64,000 nucleotides of DNA from Shimia sp047124445 (GCF_047124445.1 NZ_CP138921.1:1116001-1180000), one strand, 5' to 3'. Positions 6,479-15,138 are shown, counted from the stretch's first letter. Notes: generated from the sequence alone by a model not told the origin. Numbers and translations: made by a program.

Positions 6479-8368
6479 ATGAGACACAGGCCAATGCACC
6501 TCAAACTTGCACGCGCGATTTTCTACGCCGTCACGGTTGTGATGACTTGCGTTCTGCTGTCACTCACAGGTCCGGCACCCGCGCAGGCGCACAGCGGCCC
6601 CGGACCGGAACGTGACCTCTCCGCCTTCCCATTTGATGCCCGGGAAAAAGCGCAGCTGCGCGGTGACTGGTGGTTTCAATTTGGCGGACGCCCCACACCG
6701 CAAGAGGCTGTCGCGGCGGCTCTCAGCGGTGAGCTTGACCTCCTGCATGTGCCGGACGATTGGCAGGAGCATGGCACCGCATCAGAAACCAATCCCTACG
6801 CCCATGGCACCGGCACCTATGTACTCAATGTCACGCTGCCCTATTCCAAAGACACGCCACTGGCGATCACCTTTCCACGGGTCGCCGACGCTTACGAGGT
6901 GTTCTGGGTTCCGGCAAATGACCTGACCAAGGCCAATCGGATCGGCGGCAGCGGCGCAATGACTGGGCCAATCGAAGCCTCTCTGATCCATCAGACCTTT
7001 GCGCTGGACCAAATTGGCGAAGGCTACCTAGTGGTGCAGGTCCGCAAAGAGCTGCAAAGCTACGGCGGCATCCTGCGTACCCCGGTCATCGCAGACGCTG
7101 CTGTCTTGCAAAGCGACGCCCATCTGGACCGTATCATCGAGGGCACCATTATTGGCATTACGTTGCTGGTCGCCGCCCTCAACCTGTTTCTGTTTGTCGT
7201 CTACCGCAAAGACCCCGCCACCTTGCTGCTCGCGCTGGTGTCTTTCGCGTTTCTGCTGCGCTCGGTCATCTTGGCTGGCACATTGGAAATGGTGTTTGGA
7301 CCCGACATCCGCTCTCTGCGCATCCGCATAGAATACGCTGACATCTTGCTTATCGCTTGGGCCGGCTATGCACTGCAGCAAGCACTGGTCTGGCGCCGCC
7401 TTTCGGATCTGGGCGGTCCACTAGTGACCGGTGTCCTCGCCATGTTGGGCGGCGCAATTGTGCTCACCGCGCCCCTGCCATTTGTCACTGAACAGCTTTT
7501 CATCATCCAGATGTACTGCGTGATGATCTTTAGTCTGATCCTCTGGACCAGCGCCCGCGCCATTTTCAAACGTGTCCCGGACGCCTGGTTCTACACATTG
7601 GGATGGTTTGTGCCCTTGCTTGCCGGGGTAAACGACATAATCGTCTCCAACACCTACCACGGCGTATACTTGGCAACCCACGCCTTTGTCCTGTTCATCT
7701 GCGCCTACAGCCTGAAAGTAGGCCGCCGTGTCACCAGCGCCGTGAGCCGCGCCGAAGTGCTGGACCTCGAGCGCTCCAACTTGCAACAGCTGCACCAGAA
7801 CGCGCTGGACACCGCCAGCCGCGACCACCTCACCGGTCTGCTGAACCGCCAGGCGTTTGACAACGAGCTATCTTTGGCATGGCGCGAGAAAGACTACTCA
7901 GATCAAGGCATCTCGCTGGTGATCTTTGACATCGACCACTTCAAGATCGTGAACGACACCTATGGCCATCCGGCTGGTGATGATGTGCTGCGCGCTGTCG
8001 CCGATCTGGTGCAGGCCGCCAACCTGCGCCGCGCGGACCGTGTGTGCCGCTATGGCGGTGAAGAGTTTGTCATGATCCTGCCCGACACCACCTGTGACAA
8101 TGCCAAAGTGGTGGCCGAACGCATGCGCAACCGGATCGCGGCCCTGACCACGGAATGCACCGGCAACGTCAGCCTGCGCGTCACCGCCAGCTTTGGCATC
8201 GCCTGTGCCGACCCGAACGCTGACCTCGAACCGCGTGAACTGCTCTTGCGCGCCGATGAGGCGCTCTATCACGCCAAATCCACAGGCCGTAACCGCTCAG
8301 TCACCTACGCTCAAATGATTGAGGAAGGCGCCGAAGCCACCGACGACGACTTCAAAGCGGCCAGCTAA
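6479..8368 (+). CDS. membrane diguanylate cyclase with 7TM-DISM sensor and GGDEF domain
   Basis: Predicted to make cyclic di-GMP from two GTP on the inner face of the membrane in response to a periplasmic ligand. Residues 1-38 are a signal peptide (cleavage near AQAHS). Residues about 45-215 form a 7TMR-DISM-type extracellular beta domain (DWWFQFGG... VPDDWQEHG). About 218-415 is a seven-helix bundle, and the GGDEF domain follows a short coiled coil (VLDLERSNLQQLHQ) from about residue 445. The active site RYGGEEFVMILP is intact (GGEEF 526-530), and an RRAD product-inhibition I-site lies at 517-520, at the spacing seen in feedback-inhibited cyclases. There is no EAL domain. A CtrA-type box lies 37 bp upstream. 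A second in-frame ATG at 6494 is an alternative start. Confidence 0.93.
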   Translation: MRHRPMHLKLARAIFYAVTVVMTCVLLSLTGPAPAQAHSGPGPERDLSAFPFDAREKAQLRGDWWFQFGGRPTPQEAVAAALSGELDLLHVPDDWQEHGTASETNPYAHGTGTYVLNVTLPYSKDTPLAITFPRVADAYEVFWVPANDLTKANRIGGSGAMTGPIEASLIHQTFALDQIGEGYLVVQVRKELQSYGGILRTPVIADAAVLQSDAHLDRIIEGTIIGITLLVAALNLFLFVVYRKDPATLLLALVSFAFLLRSVILAGTLEMVFGPDIRSLRIRIEYADILLIAWAGYALQQALVWRRLSDLGGPLVTGVLAMLGGAIVLTAPLPFVTEQLFIIQMYCVMIFSLILWTSARAIFKRVPDAWFYTLGWFVPLLAGVNDIIVSNTYHGVYLATHAFVLFICAYSLKVGRRVTSAVSRAEVLDLERSNLQQLHQNALDTASRDHLTGLLNRQAFDNELSLAWREKDYSDQGISLVIFDIDHFKIVNDTYGHPAGDDVLRAVADLVQAANLRRADRVCRYGGEEFVMILPDTTCDNAKVVAERMRNRIAALTTECTGNVSLRVTASFGIACADPNADLEPRELLLRADEALYHAKSTGRNRSVTYAQMIEEGAEATDDDFKAAS

Positions 8369-8381
8369 ACCACAGCCACCC

Positions 8382-8466
8382 CTGCAATTCTGCAAAATAA
8401 CTCTGCAATATCGCGGCGTGATAGCGCTATTTTTGCGCCATTCGAGCTTTGCAATCTTTGTGCAAG
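8382..8466 (+). promoter_or_regulatory. cluster of TGCAA boxes upstream of the valine operon
   Basis: CTGCAA occurs at 8382, 8390 and 8403, and a pair TTTGCAAT (8448-8455) and TGTGCAAG (8459-8466) follows, their GC centres 11 bp apart. The region is AT-richer than its surroundings and lies 120-205 bp before the acyl-CoA dehydrogenase start. It resembles the TTTGCAA boxes ahead of mmsA, which acts in the same pathway, so a shared regulator is possible. Confidence 0.4.
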
Positions 8467-8587
8467 GATGATAATTTAACGCATGTTCAATTCGCGGAGA
8501 GAGGCTGCGAATGACCTTGGTCCCTGCCCTCACCCGCACCCGCTTTGGCATCGGTCGTCCCGACGCCGCGATCTTGAAGGATGAGAC

Positions 8588-9727
8588 ATGGATTTTGCAC
8601 TAAGTGAAGAACAGACCCTGATCTTTGATATGGCCAAAGGTTTTGGCGAAGAGCACATCGCGCCACACGCCCAGAAGTGGGAAACCGAAGGCACCATCCC
8701 AAAAGAGCTTTGGCCGCAAATCGCCGAACTGGGTCTGGGCGGCATCTATGTATCCGAGGAATACGGCGGCTCGGGCCTGTCCCGTTTGGACGCCACATTG
8801 GTGTTTGAAGCCCTTGCCATGGCCTGCCCATCTGTGGGCTCCTTCCTGTCGATCCACAACATGTGCGGCGGCATGATTGACAAATTTGGCTCCGAGGAAA
8901 CCAAACAAAAATGGCTGCCTGACCTCTGTTCCATGAACAAGGTCTTTTCCTATTGCCTGACCGAACCCGGTTCCGGCTCTGACGCAGCAGCCCTCAAAAC
9001 CCGCGCCGAACGCGACAACGAAGGCTATGTGCTCAACGGCACCAAAGCCTTTATCTCCGGTGGGTCTTACTCTGACGCCTATGTCTGCATGGTGCGCACC
9101 GGCGAAGACGGCCCCAAGGGCATTTCCACAGTGGTGGTTGAAGACGGCGCTGACGGCCTATCCTTTGGCGCGTTGGAAAAGAAAATGGGCTGGCTCAGCC
9201 AGCCGACCTCTCAGGTCCAGTTTGACGACTGCAAAGTGCCCGCTGACAACCTAATCGGCGAAGAAGGCAAAGGTTTCAGCTACGCCATGGCCGGACTGGA
9301 CGGTGGTCGTTTGAACATCTCTGCCGGCGCTCTGGGTGGCGCACAGAAAGCGCTGGATCTGACCGTGCAATACATGTCCGAGCGCAAAGCTTTTGGCAAA
9401 TCCATCAACCAGTTCCAGGCCCTGCAGTTCCGCCTCGCGGAGTACGAAACCAAACTGCAAGCCGCCCGCACCTTCCTACGTCAGGCCGCCTGGAAACTGG
9501 ACAACGGCGACCATGACGCCACCAAGTTCTGCGCCATGGCCAAACTGATGGTCACCGACGTGGCCTTTGACGTCGCCAACGGCTGCTTGCAGTTGCACGG
9601 CGGCTATGGCTACCTCGCAGATTACGGCATCGAGAAAATTGTCCGCGACCTGCGCGTGCACCAGATCCTTGAAGGCACCAACGAAATCATGCGCCTGATC
9701 ATCTCCCGCCAGATGATCTCTGCCTAA
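8588..9727 (+). CDS. acyl-CoA dehydrogenase, likely isobutyryl-CoA dehydrogenase
   Basis: A 379-residue FAD enzyme that oxidises a branched short-chain acyl-CoA at the alpha-beta bond, passing electrons to ETF. It shows both acyl-CoA dehydrogenase signatures: CLTEPGSGSDAAALKT (about residues 118-133) and QLHGGYGYLADYGIEKIVRD near the C-terminus; the catalytic base is Glu362 in ILEGTNE. The isobutyryl-CoA assignment comes from the neighbours: 3-hydroxyisobutyryl-CoA hydrolase and 3-hydroxyisobutyrate dehydrogenase follow directly, and no other substrate gives that series. AAGGA precedes ATG 8588. A hairpin between this gene and the next may reduce read-through. A 2-methylbutyryl-CoA dehydrogenase role cannot be excluded. 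Confidence 0.92.
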   Translation: MDFALSEEQTLIFDMAKGFGEEHIAPHAQKWETEGTIPKELWPQIAELGLGGIYVSEEYGGSGLSRLDATLVFEALAMACPSVGSFLSIHNMCGGMIDKFGSEETKQKWLPDLCSMNKVFSYCLTEPGSGSDAAALKTRAERDNEGYVLNGTKAFISGGSYSDAYVCMVRTGEDGPKGISTVVVEDGADGLSFGALEKKMGWLSQPTSQVQFDDCKVPADNLIGEEGKGFSYAMAGLDGGRLNISAGALGGAQKALDLTVQYMSERKAFGKSINQFQALQFRLAEYETKLQAARTFLRQAAWKLDNGDHDATKFCAMAKLMVTDVAFDVANGCLQLHGGYGYLADYGIEKIVRDLRVHQILEGTNEIMRLIISRQMISA

Positions 9728-9735
9728 CCACGACC

Positions 9736-9762
9736 GGGCCGCCCTTCAGGAGCGGCCCTTTT
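9736..9762 (+). terminator. intra-operon hairpin with short T-run (possible attenuating terminator)
   Basis: GGGCCGC (9736-9742) pairs with GCGGCCC (9752-9758) around a nine-base loop, followed by TTTT. It lies just after the acyl-CoA dehydrogenase stop and 20 bp before the GTG of the next gene, so it may set a lower level of downstream expression or stabilise the upstream message rather than end the operon. Confidence 0.55.
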
Positions 9763-9781
9763 CAAAGACGGAGCGCCTCGC

Positions 9782-10822
9782 GTGTCTGACATCTCTATTC
9801 GCAAAGCTGGTCAAACCGGCCGCATCACCTTCACCCGCCCCAAAGCGCTCAACGCCATGTCCTATGACATGTGCATCGCCATCGAAGACGCGCTCGACAT
9901 CTGGGCCACGGATGACGAAGTCAAAATGATCGTCATCGATGCGGAGGGCGAAAAAGCCTTCTGCGCGGGCGGCGACATTGCCGAGCTCTATGACACTGGC
10001 ACCAAAGGCGACTTTGCCTATGGCCGCAAATTCTGGGCCGACGAATATCGCATGAACGCGAAACTCTTTGAGTTCCCCAAACCGGTGGTCAGCTTCATGC
10101 AGGGCTTCACCATGGGCGGAGGCGTTGGTGTGGGCTGTCACGGTTCCCATCGCGTGGTGGGCAACAGCAGCCAGATCGCTATGCCGGAATGTGGCATTGG
10201 CCTTGTACCAGACGTGGGCGGCTCGCTGATCCTCGCCCGTGCACCGGGACGTCTAGGCGAATACCTCGGCCTCACTGCCGCGCGCCTTAATGCTGCCGAT
10301 GCGATCTACGCAGGCTTTGCCGACTACTTCATTCCAGAAGACCAATGGCCCGCTCTGATCGCACAACTCGAAGAGACGGCTGACTACACCCTGATCGACG
10401 CCGCCGCCTCTGAACCAGTGGCAGGTCCGCTCACCACCCAGCAGGCCGATATCGACGCCAACTTTGGTGGCGAGACCCTCAGTGACGTCCTAAACGCGCT
10501 GAAATACTCTGACAGCGAGTTTTCCGCTGGGACACAAAAGAAGCTCTCCCGCAATTCCCCCATCGCTATGGGCGCGGCGCTAGAGATCATTCACCGCGTG
10601 CGCAATCGCGACGACATCCGCTATGCGCTGGATCAGGAGTACCGCTTCACCTTCCGCGCCATGGAGGATGGTGATTTTCTGGAAGGCATCCGCGCACAAA
10701 TCATCGACAAAGACCGCAATCCGCAATGGAAATACAGCCTGGACACCCTGCCCGCTGGCAAGGTGACCAAGATGCTGCTGCCACTTGGGGCGGATGCGCT
10801 GACATTTGAAAAGGGAGAGTAG
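9782..10822 (+). CDS. 3-hydroxyisobutyryl-CoA hydrolase (enoyl-CoA hydratase/isomerase family)
   Basis: Releases 3-hydroxyisobutyrate from its CoA thioester in valine degradation. The 346-residue length exceeds that of ordinary enoyl-CoA hydratases (about 260) and fits HIBCH. The crotonase fold is evident: RPKALNAMSYDM at the N-terminus, the oxyanion segment EKAFCAGGDIAELYD (about residues 57-71), QGFTMGGGVGVGCHG and PECGIGLVPDVGGS with the family's catalytic Glu/Asp. The C-terminal extension (KLSRNSPIAMGAALEIIHR ... FRAMEDGDFLEGIRAQIIDKDRNPQW) is specific to HIBCH-type enzymes. The start is GTG 9782 with GGAG about eight bases upstream. The stop lies four bases before the mmsB start, indicating translational coupling. 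Confidence 0.94.
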   Translation: MSDISIRKAGQTGRITFTRPKALNAMSYDMCIAIEDALDIWATDDEVKMIVIDAEGEKAFCAGGDIAELYDTGTKGDFAYGRKFWADEYRMNAKLFEFPKPVVSFMQGFTMGGGVGVGCHGSHRVVGNSSQIAMPECGIGLVPDVGGSLILARAPGRLGEYLGLTAARLNAADAIYAGFADYFIPEDQWPALIAQLEETADYTLIDAAASEPVAGPLTTQQADIDANFGGETLSDVLNALKYSDSEFSAGTQKKLSRNSPIAMGAALEIIHRVRNRDDIRYALDQEYRFTFRAMEDGDFLEGIRAQIIDKDRNPQWKYSLDTLPAGKVTKMLLPLGADALTFEKGE

Positions 10823-10826
10823 CACC

Positions 10827-11699
10827 ATGAAGATCGGATTTATCGGACTGGGCAATATGGGCGGCCCCATGGCCGCCAACCTTGCAAAAGCGGGCCATGA
10901 GGTCACCGGCTTTGACATGGCAGATGTGGCCATCGAGGGCGTCACCATGGCCGACACCGGCGCCGCCGCCGCCACAGGCGCGGATGTGGTTATCACAATG
11001 CTGCCCAACGGGCAGATCCTGCGCGCAGTCGCCAACGAAATCATCCCTGTGATGTCCGCAGGCGCCGCCTTTGTGGACTGCTCCACAGTGGATGTCGACA
11101 GCGCCCGCGCCGTGGCTGAACAAGCCACCGCAGCCGGCCTCTTGCCCGTGGATGCGCCTGTGTCCGGCGGTGTGGGCGGCGCGGCAGGCGGCACGCTGAC
11201 GTTTATGGCCGGTGGCTCCAAAGACGCGTTTGCTAAGGCCGACCCGCTGTTTGACATCATGGGCCAAAAGGCGGTGCATTGTGGCGACGCCGGTGCCGGT
11301 CAGGCTGCAAAAATCTGCAACAACATGATCCTCGGCGTGACCATGATCGCCACCTGTGAAGCCTTTGCGCTGGCCGACAAGCTGGGTCTGGACCGCCAGT
11401 CAATGTTTGACGTGGTCTCCACCTCGTCCGGCTACAGCTGGACCATGAACGCTTACTGCCCGGCCCCCGGCGTTGGCCCGCAGTCTCCAGCCGACAATGA
11501 CTATCGGCCAGGCTTTGCGTCTGAACTGATGCTCAAAGACCTGCGCCTGTCCCAACAGGCTGCTGAAAGCGCCGATGCAGACACCCCAATGGGGCAAGCT
11601 GCTGCCGCGCTGTATGAGCAGTTTGTGGAGAAAGAAGGCGGGCTTGGCACCGACTTCTCCGCAATGTTGCCACGTTTCGAAAAACGCGGCCGCAGCTAA
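10827..11699 (+). CDS. mmsB: 3-hydroxyisobutyrate dehydrogenase
   Basis: Oxidises 3-hydroxyisobutyrate to methylmalonate semialdehyde with NAD+, feeding MmsA. The 290-residue protein has the beta-hydroxyacid dehydrogenase layout: dinucleotide-binding GFIGLGNMGGPMAANLAKAG at the N-terminus, the substrate loop DAPVSGGVGGAAGGTL (about residues 112-127) and the catalytic-lysine helix GQAAKICNNMILG (about 163-175). ATG 10827 starts four bases after the previous stop, with a GGGAGAG ribosome site inside the previous gene; a frame extension upstream to 10806 has no site and lacks homology. It is the last gene of the acd-hibch-mmsB operon and is closed by a strong terminator at 11725-11758. Confidence 0.96.
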   Translation: MKIGFIGLGNMGGPMAANLAKAGHEVTGFDMADVAIEGVTMADTGAAAATGADVVITMLPNGQILRAVANEIIPVMSAGAAFVDCSTVDVDSARAVAEQATAAGLLPVDAPVSGGVGGAAGGTLTFMAGGSKDAFAKADPLFDIMGQKAVHCGDAGAGQAAKICNNMILGVTMIATCEAFALADKLGLDRQSMFDVVSTSSGYSWTMNAYCPAPGVGPQSPADNDYRPGFASELMLKDLRLSQQAAESADADTPMGQAAAALYEQFVEKEGGLGTDFSAMLPRFEKRGRS

Positions 11700-11724
11700 C
11701 TCCGCGACCTTTTCGCCTTAAAAC

Positions 11725-11758
11725 AAAGGGCCACGCCACATCTGGCGTGGCCCTTTTT
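11725..11758 (+). terminator. strong rho-independent terminator of the valine operon
   Basis: A 14-bp perfect stem, 11725-11738 with 11743-11756 (AAAGGGCCACGCCA and its complement), closes on a four-base loop and runs into T residues. The A-rich 5' arm means it may also act on the opposite strand. Confidence 0.93.
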
Positions 11759-11912
11759 ATTGTCCAGCATATCAGCTGGCCCCGCGCAATTTTAATTAAT
11801 CTTTCCTTACCCCAGCCCCGTTCGCGCCACGTTTGCCCGCCAGTTTTGCTCTGACCGAGGACCCGGAGAGGTCCCGTGATTGGACAAGAGCAGAACGCAC
11901 TGAGGTAGAGAC

Positions 11913-13490
11913 ATGCCAACGGCAACGGAACTGAACATCGACACAAGCGCCACCGCCTCCGCGATGGCCAACGAGATCTTTGGCGACCCAACCCGCATCG
12001 TCAGCGCGACCTACACCGGCGACGCCCAATCCTCCGGCATTTACACCGGCGCAGACACCACAAGCGCGGGCGTGGCCCCTGCTGACAGCGGCGTAATCCT
12101 CTCCACTGGCCATGTCGACGACTTCACCAACAGCGACGGCAGCACAAACACCAACCAATCCGCCTCGACCTCCACCAACACCTCCGGCGAAGACAACAAC
12201 GCCCTGTTCAACGCCGCCGCAGGCACCAACACTTTTGACGCGTCGTATCTGACAATCGATTTCAACGGCACCGCTGGCGAACTGCTCACCATCGACTTTG
12301 TGCTGTCTTCTGAAGAGTATCCAGAGTACCTCAGCTACAACGACGCCATCGGTGTCTGGGTCAACGGCGTCGAAGCGCAAATTTCCGTTGGCGACGGCGG
12401 CGCAACCGTGGGCAACATCAACGACGCCAACGAAAACATCTACAACGACAATGCGGGCGACCAATACAACACTGAGATGGATGGTTTCACCGTCACTCTG
12501 ACCTTTGTTGTGCCGCTTCAGGATGGCGTGAACGAGTTGGTGATTGGCATCGCCGACGCCACGGACACCGCCTATGACTCCAACCTGCTGATCGCGGGTG
12601 GCTCGGTGCAAACCGCCATTGTGGCCCAGGACGATGACATGCGCATCGCCTACGGCAACAGCAAGACGCTGGACGTACTGAACAACGACAGCTCGTCTGC
12701 AGGCCCAACTCTGACCATCACCCACATTAACGGTGTCGCCGTCAGCCACGACGGCAGCGGCGGTCTGCCCAACAGCGTGACACTGGCCACCGGTCAGGTG
12801 GTGACTCTGAACGCCGACGGCACGCTCACTGTGGATGCGGACACCGACAACGAAACGATCTATTTCAACTACACCATCGAGGACTCCGCTGGAGAAACCG
12901 ACACCGCGCTGGTCGAGATCGAACAGCACGCGCCTTGCTTCACCGTCGGTACCTTGATCCGCACCTCGGAAGGCGATGTGCCAGTAGAGGAGTTGCGCGC
13001 CGGCATGCTGGTCGACACGCTCGACAATGGTTTTCAGCCGATCCAGTGGATTGGCCACTCCCACATGCCGCCGCGCTACGAATCCCTGCCCATCCGCATC
13101 AAAGCCGGTGTGCTCGATAACGACCGCGACCTGATCGTGTCCCCGCAACACCGTGTCTTACTACAAGGCTACCGTGCCGAACTTCTGTTTGGCTGCGATG
13201 AGGTGCTGGTCAAAGCCAAAGATCTTGTGAATGGCCGCGACGTGACCCGTTGCGAAACCGATGGCACCATTACCTATTTCCACATCCTGATGCCGCAACA
13301 CGAGCTGCTTTACTCCGAAGGTCAATGGTCCGAGAGCTTCCTGCCCGGCCCGATGACGCGCTACAGCTTTGATCCCTTCGCCAACCGCTCCCTGCGTCAG
13401 GTGATGCGTGAGAAAAACATCAGCTTTGAAGACATCGCCGCTCGCCCCAGCCTGCGCAGTTATGAGGCCACGGCGCTTCTGGCGGCCTAA
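11913..13490 (+). CDS. choice-of-anchor L and Hint domain surface/secreted protein
   Basis: A 525-residue acidic protein. Residues about 1-235 match the 'choice-of-anchor L' domain (early TATELNIDTSATASAMAN, then the hallmark DFVLSSEEYPEYLSYNDAIGVWVNG). Residues about 240-335 form an Ig/cadherin-like tandem domain (NSKTLDVLNNDSSSAG ... TLTVDADTDNETIYFNYTI). Residues about 340-480 are a bacterial Hint (Hedgehog/intein) domain: it opens with PCFTVGTLIRTSEG (Cys342, the expected splice nucleophile), continues with GDVPVEELRAGMLV and has SPQHRVLL (His413). There is no Sec signal peptide, so export, if any, would be through type I secretion as for other acidic repeat proteins of this group (inference). 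GAGG precedes ATG 11913 by seven bases. It is a single-gene unit; a TTAA-N7-TTAC site lies at 11796-11810. Confidence 0.88.
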   Translation: MPTATELNIDTSATASAMANEIFGDPTRIVSATYTGDAQSSGIYTGADTTSAGVAPADSGVILSTGHVDDFTNSDGSTNTNQSASTSTNTSGEDNNALFNAAAGTNTFDASYLTIDFNGTAGELLTIDFVLSSEEYPEYLSYNDAIGVWVNGVEAQISVGDGGATVGNINDANENIYNDNAGDQYNTEMDGFTVTLTFVVPLQDGVNELVIGIADATDTAYDSNLLIAGGSVQTAIVAQDDDMRIAYGNSKTLDVLNNDSSSAGPTLTITHINGVAVSHDGSGGLPNSVTLATGQVVTLNADGTLTVDADTDNETIYFNYTIEDSAGETDTALVEIEQHAPCFTVGTLIRTSEGDVPVEELRAGMLVDTLDNGFQPIQWIGHSHMPPRYESLPIRIKAGVLDNDRDLIVSPQHRVLLQGYRAELLFGCDEVLVKAKDLVNGRDVTRCETDGTITYFHILMPQHELLYSEGQWSESFLPGPMTRYSFDPFANRSLRQVMREKNISFEDIAARPSLRSYEATALLAA

Positions 13491-13569
13491 ACTGCACCCA
13501 CTTTGAGGCAGATCAAGTCACATTCCATTTAAAGCATGTATCTTTCTCCCGACCTTAGGAGGGAAACAC

Positions 13570-13764
13570 ATGCTGAAAAAGAACGTTGGACCCGTAGACA
13601 AAATCTTGAGGATCGTGATGGGCCTCGCGCTCCTTGCCGGAGCCTTGGCTGGCTATGGCGCCTGGATGTGGATCGGCCTGATCCCCCTCTTCACAGGCCT
13701 GCTTGGCACCTGCCCGCTTTACACCGTTTTTGGCTTCCGCACTTGTCCACTGGACAGCAAGTGA
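13570..13764 (+). CDS. DUF2892 (YgaP-type) small membrane protein
   Basis: A 64-residue protein with two hydrophobic helices (IVMGLALLAGALAGYGAWMW and the segment to LLGTC). It begins LKKNVGPVDKILRI and ends GTCPLYTVFGFRTCPLDSK, the standard DUF2892 pattern with two conserved cysteines, as in the membrane anchor part of YgaP-like rhodanese proteins. Here it stands alone with no rhodanese. GGAGGG lies about seven bases before ATG 13570. Its stop is immediately followed by the stop of the oppositely oriented XRE gene, so the two are convergent with no spacer. Role unknown. Confidence 0.9.
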   Translation: MLKKNVGPVDKILRIVMGLALLAGALAGYGAWMWIGLIPLFTGLLGTCPLYTVFGFRTCPLDSK

Positions 13765-14535
13765 TCACGCCCCCGCCAGCGCCTCCAAAGCGAGGCGCGT
13801 GGCTTCATCGGCGGGAAACATCATTTCGATCCGCAGCTCGCTGAGGGCAATATCCTCAGCAGAGCCAAACTGGCTGATCGTGGAGAAAAACGACAACTGC
13901 ATCCCACCAAACTCATAAACCGCCGGAATGATCGCAGGTTTGATGCCATCCACCTCAAGCACCGCTTCGCCAAGCCGCTGCTCCATACGCGCAATGCCGT
14001 CTTCCAGCACCGGATCATGCCCAAAATGCGCGCTTTCGACACGCAGGCGCGCAATCATGTGACGCAGAATTTCCTCATAGTTGACAAGCACTTGCCGGAC
14101 ACCTTTCGAGTCAACCATCATATCAATCAGACTGTCGCCAACCTGAACTTCAAACCCAGCCAACAAATGCGCTGAAACGGCGTTCATCGCCACCAGTCTC
14201 CAGTGCCGATCTATCGCCATCGCCGGATACGGCTCATGCCGCTTGAGTGTCCATTCCATCGCCGCCCGCATCGGCGCCATATCCGCCTCTGACAAATCCC
14301 GTTCGGCGTACGCAGGGCTCATACCCGCCGCCGACAACATGCGATTGCGCTGTGCAAACGGCACTTCCAACTCATCACAGAGCCGCAACACCATCCCCCG
14401 ACTGGGTCGCGAGCGACCGGTTTCCAGAAACGAAATATGCCGCGAGCTCACACCAGCGGACAACCCAAGATCCAGCTGGCTCACCCGCCGCACCTGCCGC
14501 CACTCCTTTAAAACCGCGCCAAACTCTACGCCCAT
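13765..14535 (-). CDS. XRE-family regulator with MmyB-like ligand-binding domain
   Basis: A 256-residue two-domain regulator. Residues about 6-66 are a Cro/C1-type helix-turn-helix (FGAVLKEWRQVRRVSQLDLG ... SSRHISFLETGRSRPSR). The rest is an MmyB-like (PAS-fold) ligand-binding domain, recognisable by YPAMAIDRHWRLVAMNAVSA and PAVYEFGGMQLSFFSTI. Regulators of this class bind fatty-acid-like or other small ligands and often act on an adjacent divergent gene. Here the gene 126 bp away, at 14662 on the plus strand, is a four-helix membrane protein, a likely target (inference). ATG 14535 gives full coverage of the HTH. Confidence 0.92.
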   Translation of the reverse strand: MGVEFGAVLKEWRQVRRVSQLDLGLSAGVSSRHISFLETGRSRPSRGMVLRLCDELEVPFAQRNRMLSAAGMSPAYAERDLSEADMAPMRAAMEWTLKRHEPYPAMAIDRHWRLVAMNAVSAHLLAGFEVQVGDSLIDMMVDSKGVRQVLVNYEEILRHMIARLRVESAHFGHDPVLEDGIARMEQRLGEAVLEVDGIKPAIIPAVYEFGGMQLSFFSTISQFGSAEDIALSELRIEMMFPADEATRLALEALAGA

Positions 14536-14661
14536 GTCCCGCTCCTCGTTGTCCCGTCCACCATAGCCGATCTCTTGTGCAAAGCACTTACCTCACAGGT
14601 AATTGTTTTGCCTCACCAAACGAACGCAGTTTGTCGCCGTAACCTCAACTGGAGACATCCC

Positions 14662-15096
14662 ATGACACAGGATCGCGCGATCTACCTTCTGAAACTCACC
14701 TCACTGGGCACAGTGCTGTTTGGCCTCATTCCCCTGTTTGCCATGATTGGCGGACTTCACGGCATCGTCGGCTGGTTTCTGGACCTCACACACTTGCCTC
14801 TTGATGGTTCGCAAAGCTTTGGCGGCGACAGCGAGAAAGTGCTCGCGGCCATCGGCGGCGGCCTCATGGTCAGCCTTGGCGTTGTGACCTGGCAAGTCAC
14901 CATCCGCGTTTACGCCAACGATCCTGAAACCGGCGCCTCCATCATCAGCTGGGGTGTCTTGAGTTGGTATGTGGTCGACAGCGCAGGCTCCTTCGTTGCT
15001 GGCGCCTGGTTCAACGTGGTTATGAACACCGGCTTCCTACTGATGTTCGTACTGCCCATCACCCTGGCAAAACCCCGCCAAGCTGTGGCGGCCTAA
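14662..15096 (+). CDS. small four-helix membrane protein, unknown function
   Basis: A 144-residue protein with four predicted membrane helices: LGTVLFGLIPLFAMIGG, LAAIGGGLMVSLGVVTWQV, IISWGVLSWYVVDSAGSFVAG and NTGFLLMFVLPITLA. ATG 14662 (GGAG seven bases upstream) is preferred; the open frame upstream to 14575 overlaps the regulator promoter and is not protein-like. It is divergent from an XRE/MmyB-like regulator that probably controls it, and converges on uvrA across a 12-bp perfect hairpin. I do not recognise a named family. Confidence 0.8.
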   Translation: MTQDRAIYLLKLTSLGTVLFGLIPLFAMIGGLHGIVGWFLDLTHLPLDGSQSFGGDSEKVLAAIGGGLMVSLGVVTWQVTIRVYANDPETGASIISWGVLSWYVVDSAGSFVAGAWFNVVMNTGFLLMFVLPITLAKPRQAVAA

Positions 15097-15102
15097 AGAA
15101 AA

Positions 15103-15132
15103 CGGGCGGTGGTTCTCTGCAACCACCGCCCG
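15103..15132 (-). terminator. bidirectional hairpin terminator between the 14662 gene and uvrA
   Basis: CGGGCGGTGGTT (15103-15114) pairs perfectly with AACCACCGCCCG (15121-15132) around a six-base loop. On the minus strand the stem is followed by GTTTTCTTT, so it mainly ends uvrA; on the plus strand the T-run is weak. Confidence 0.85.
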
Positions 15133-15138
15133 ACTATC

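Noticed and set aside
11796..11810. Possible CtrA site before the Hint gene (TTAA-N7-TTAC)
   Set aside because: One mismatch in the second half-site and over 100 bp from the start codon; too weak to list as a feature.
11796..13151. A 451-codon minus-strand frame across the Hint gene
   Set aside because: Antisense shadow with low-complexity Gly/Val/Ala content; the plus-strand protein has clear domains.
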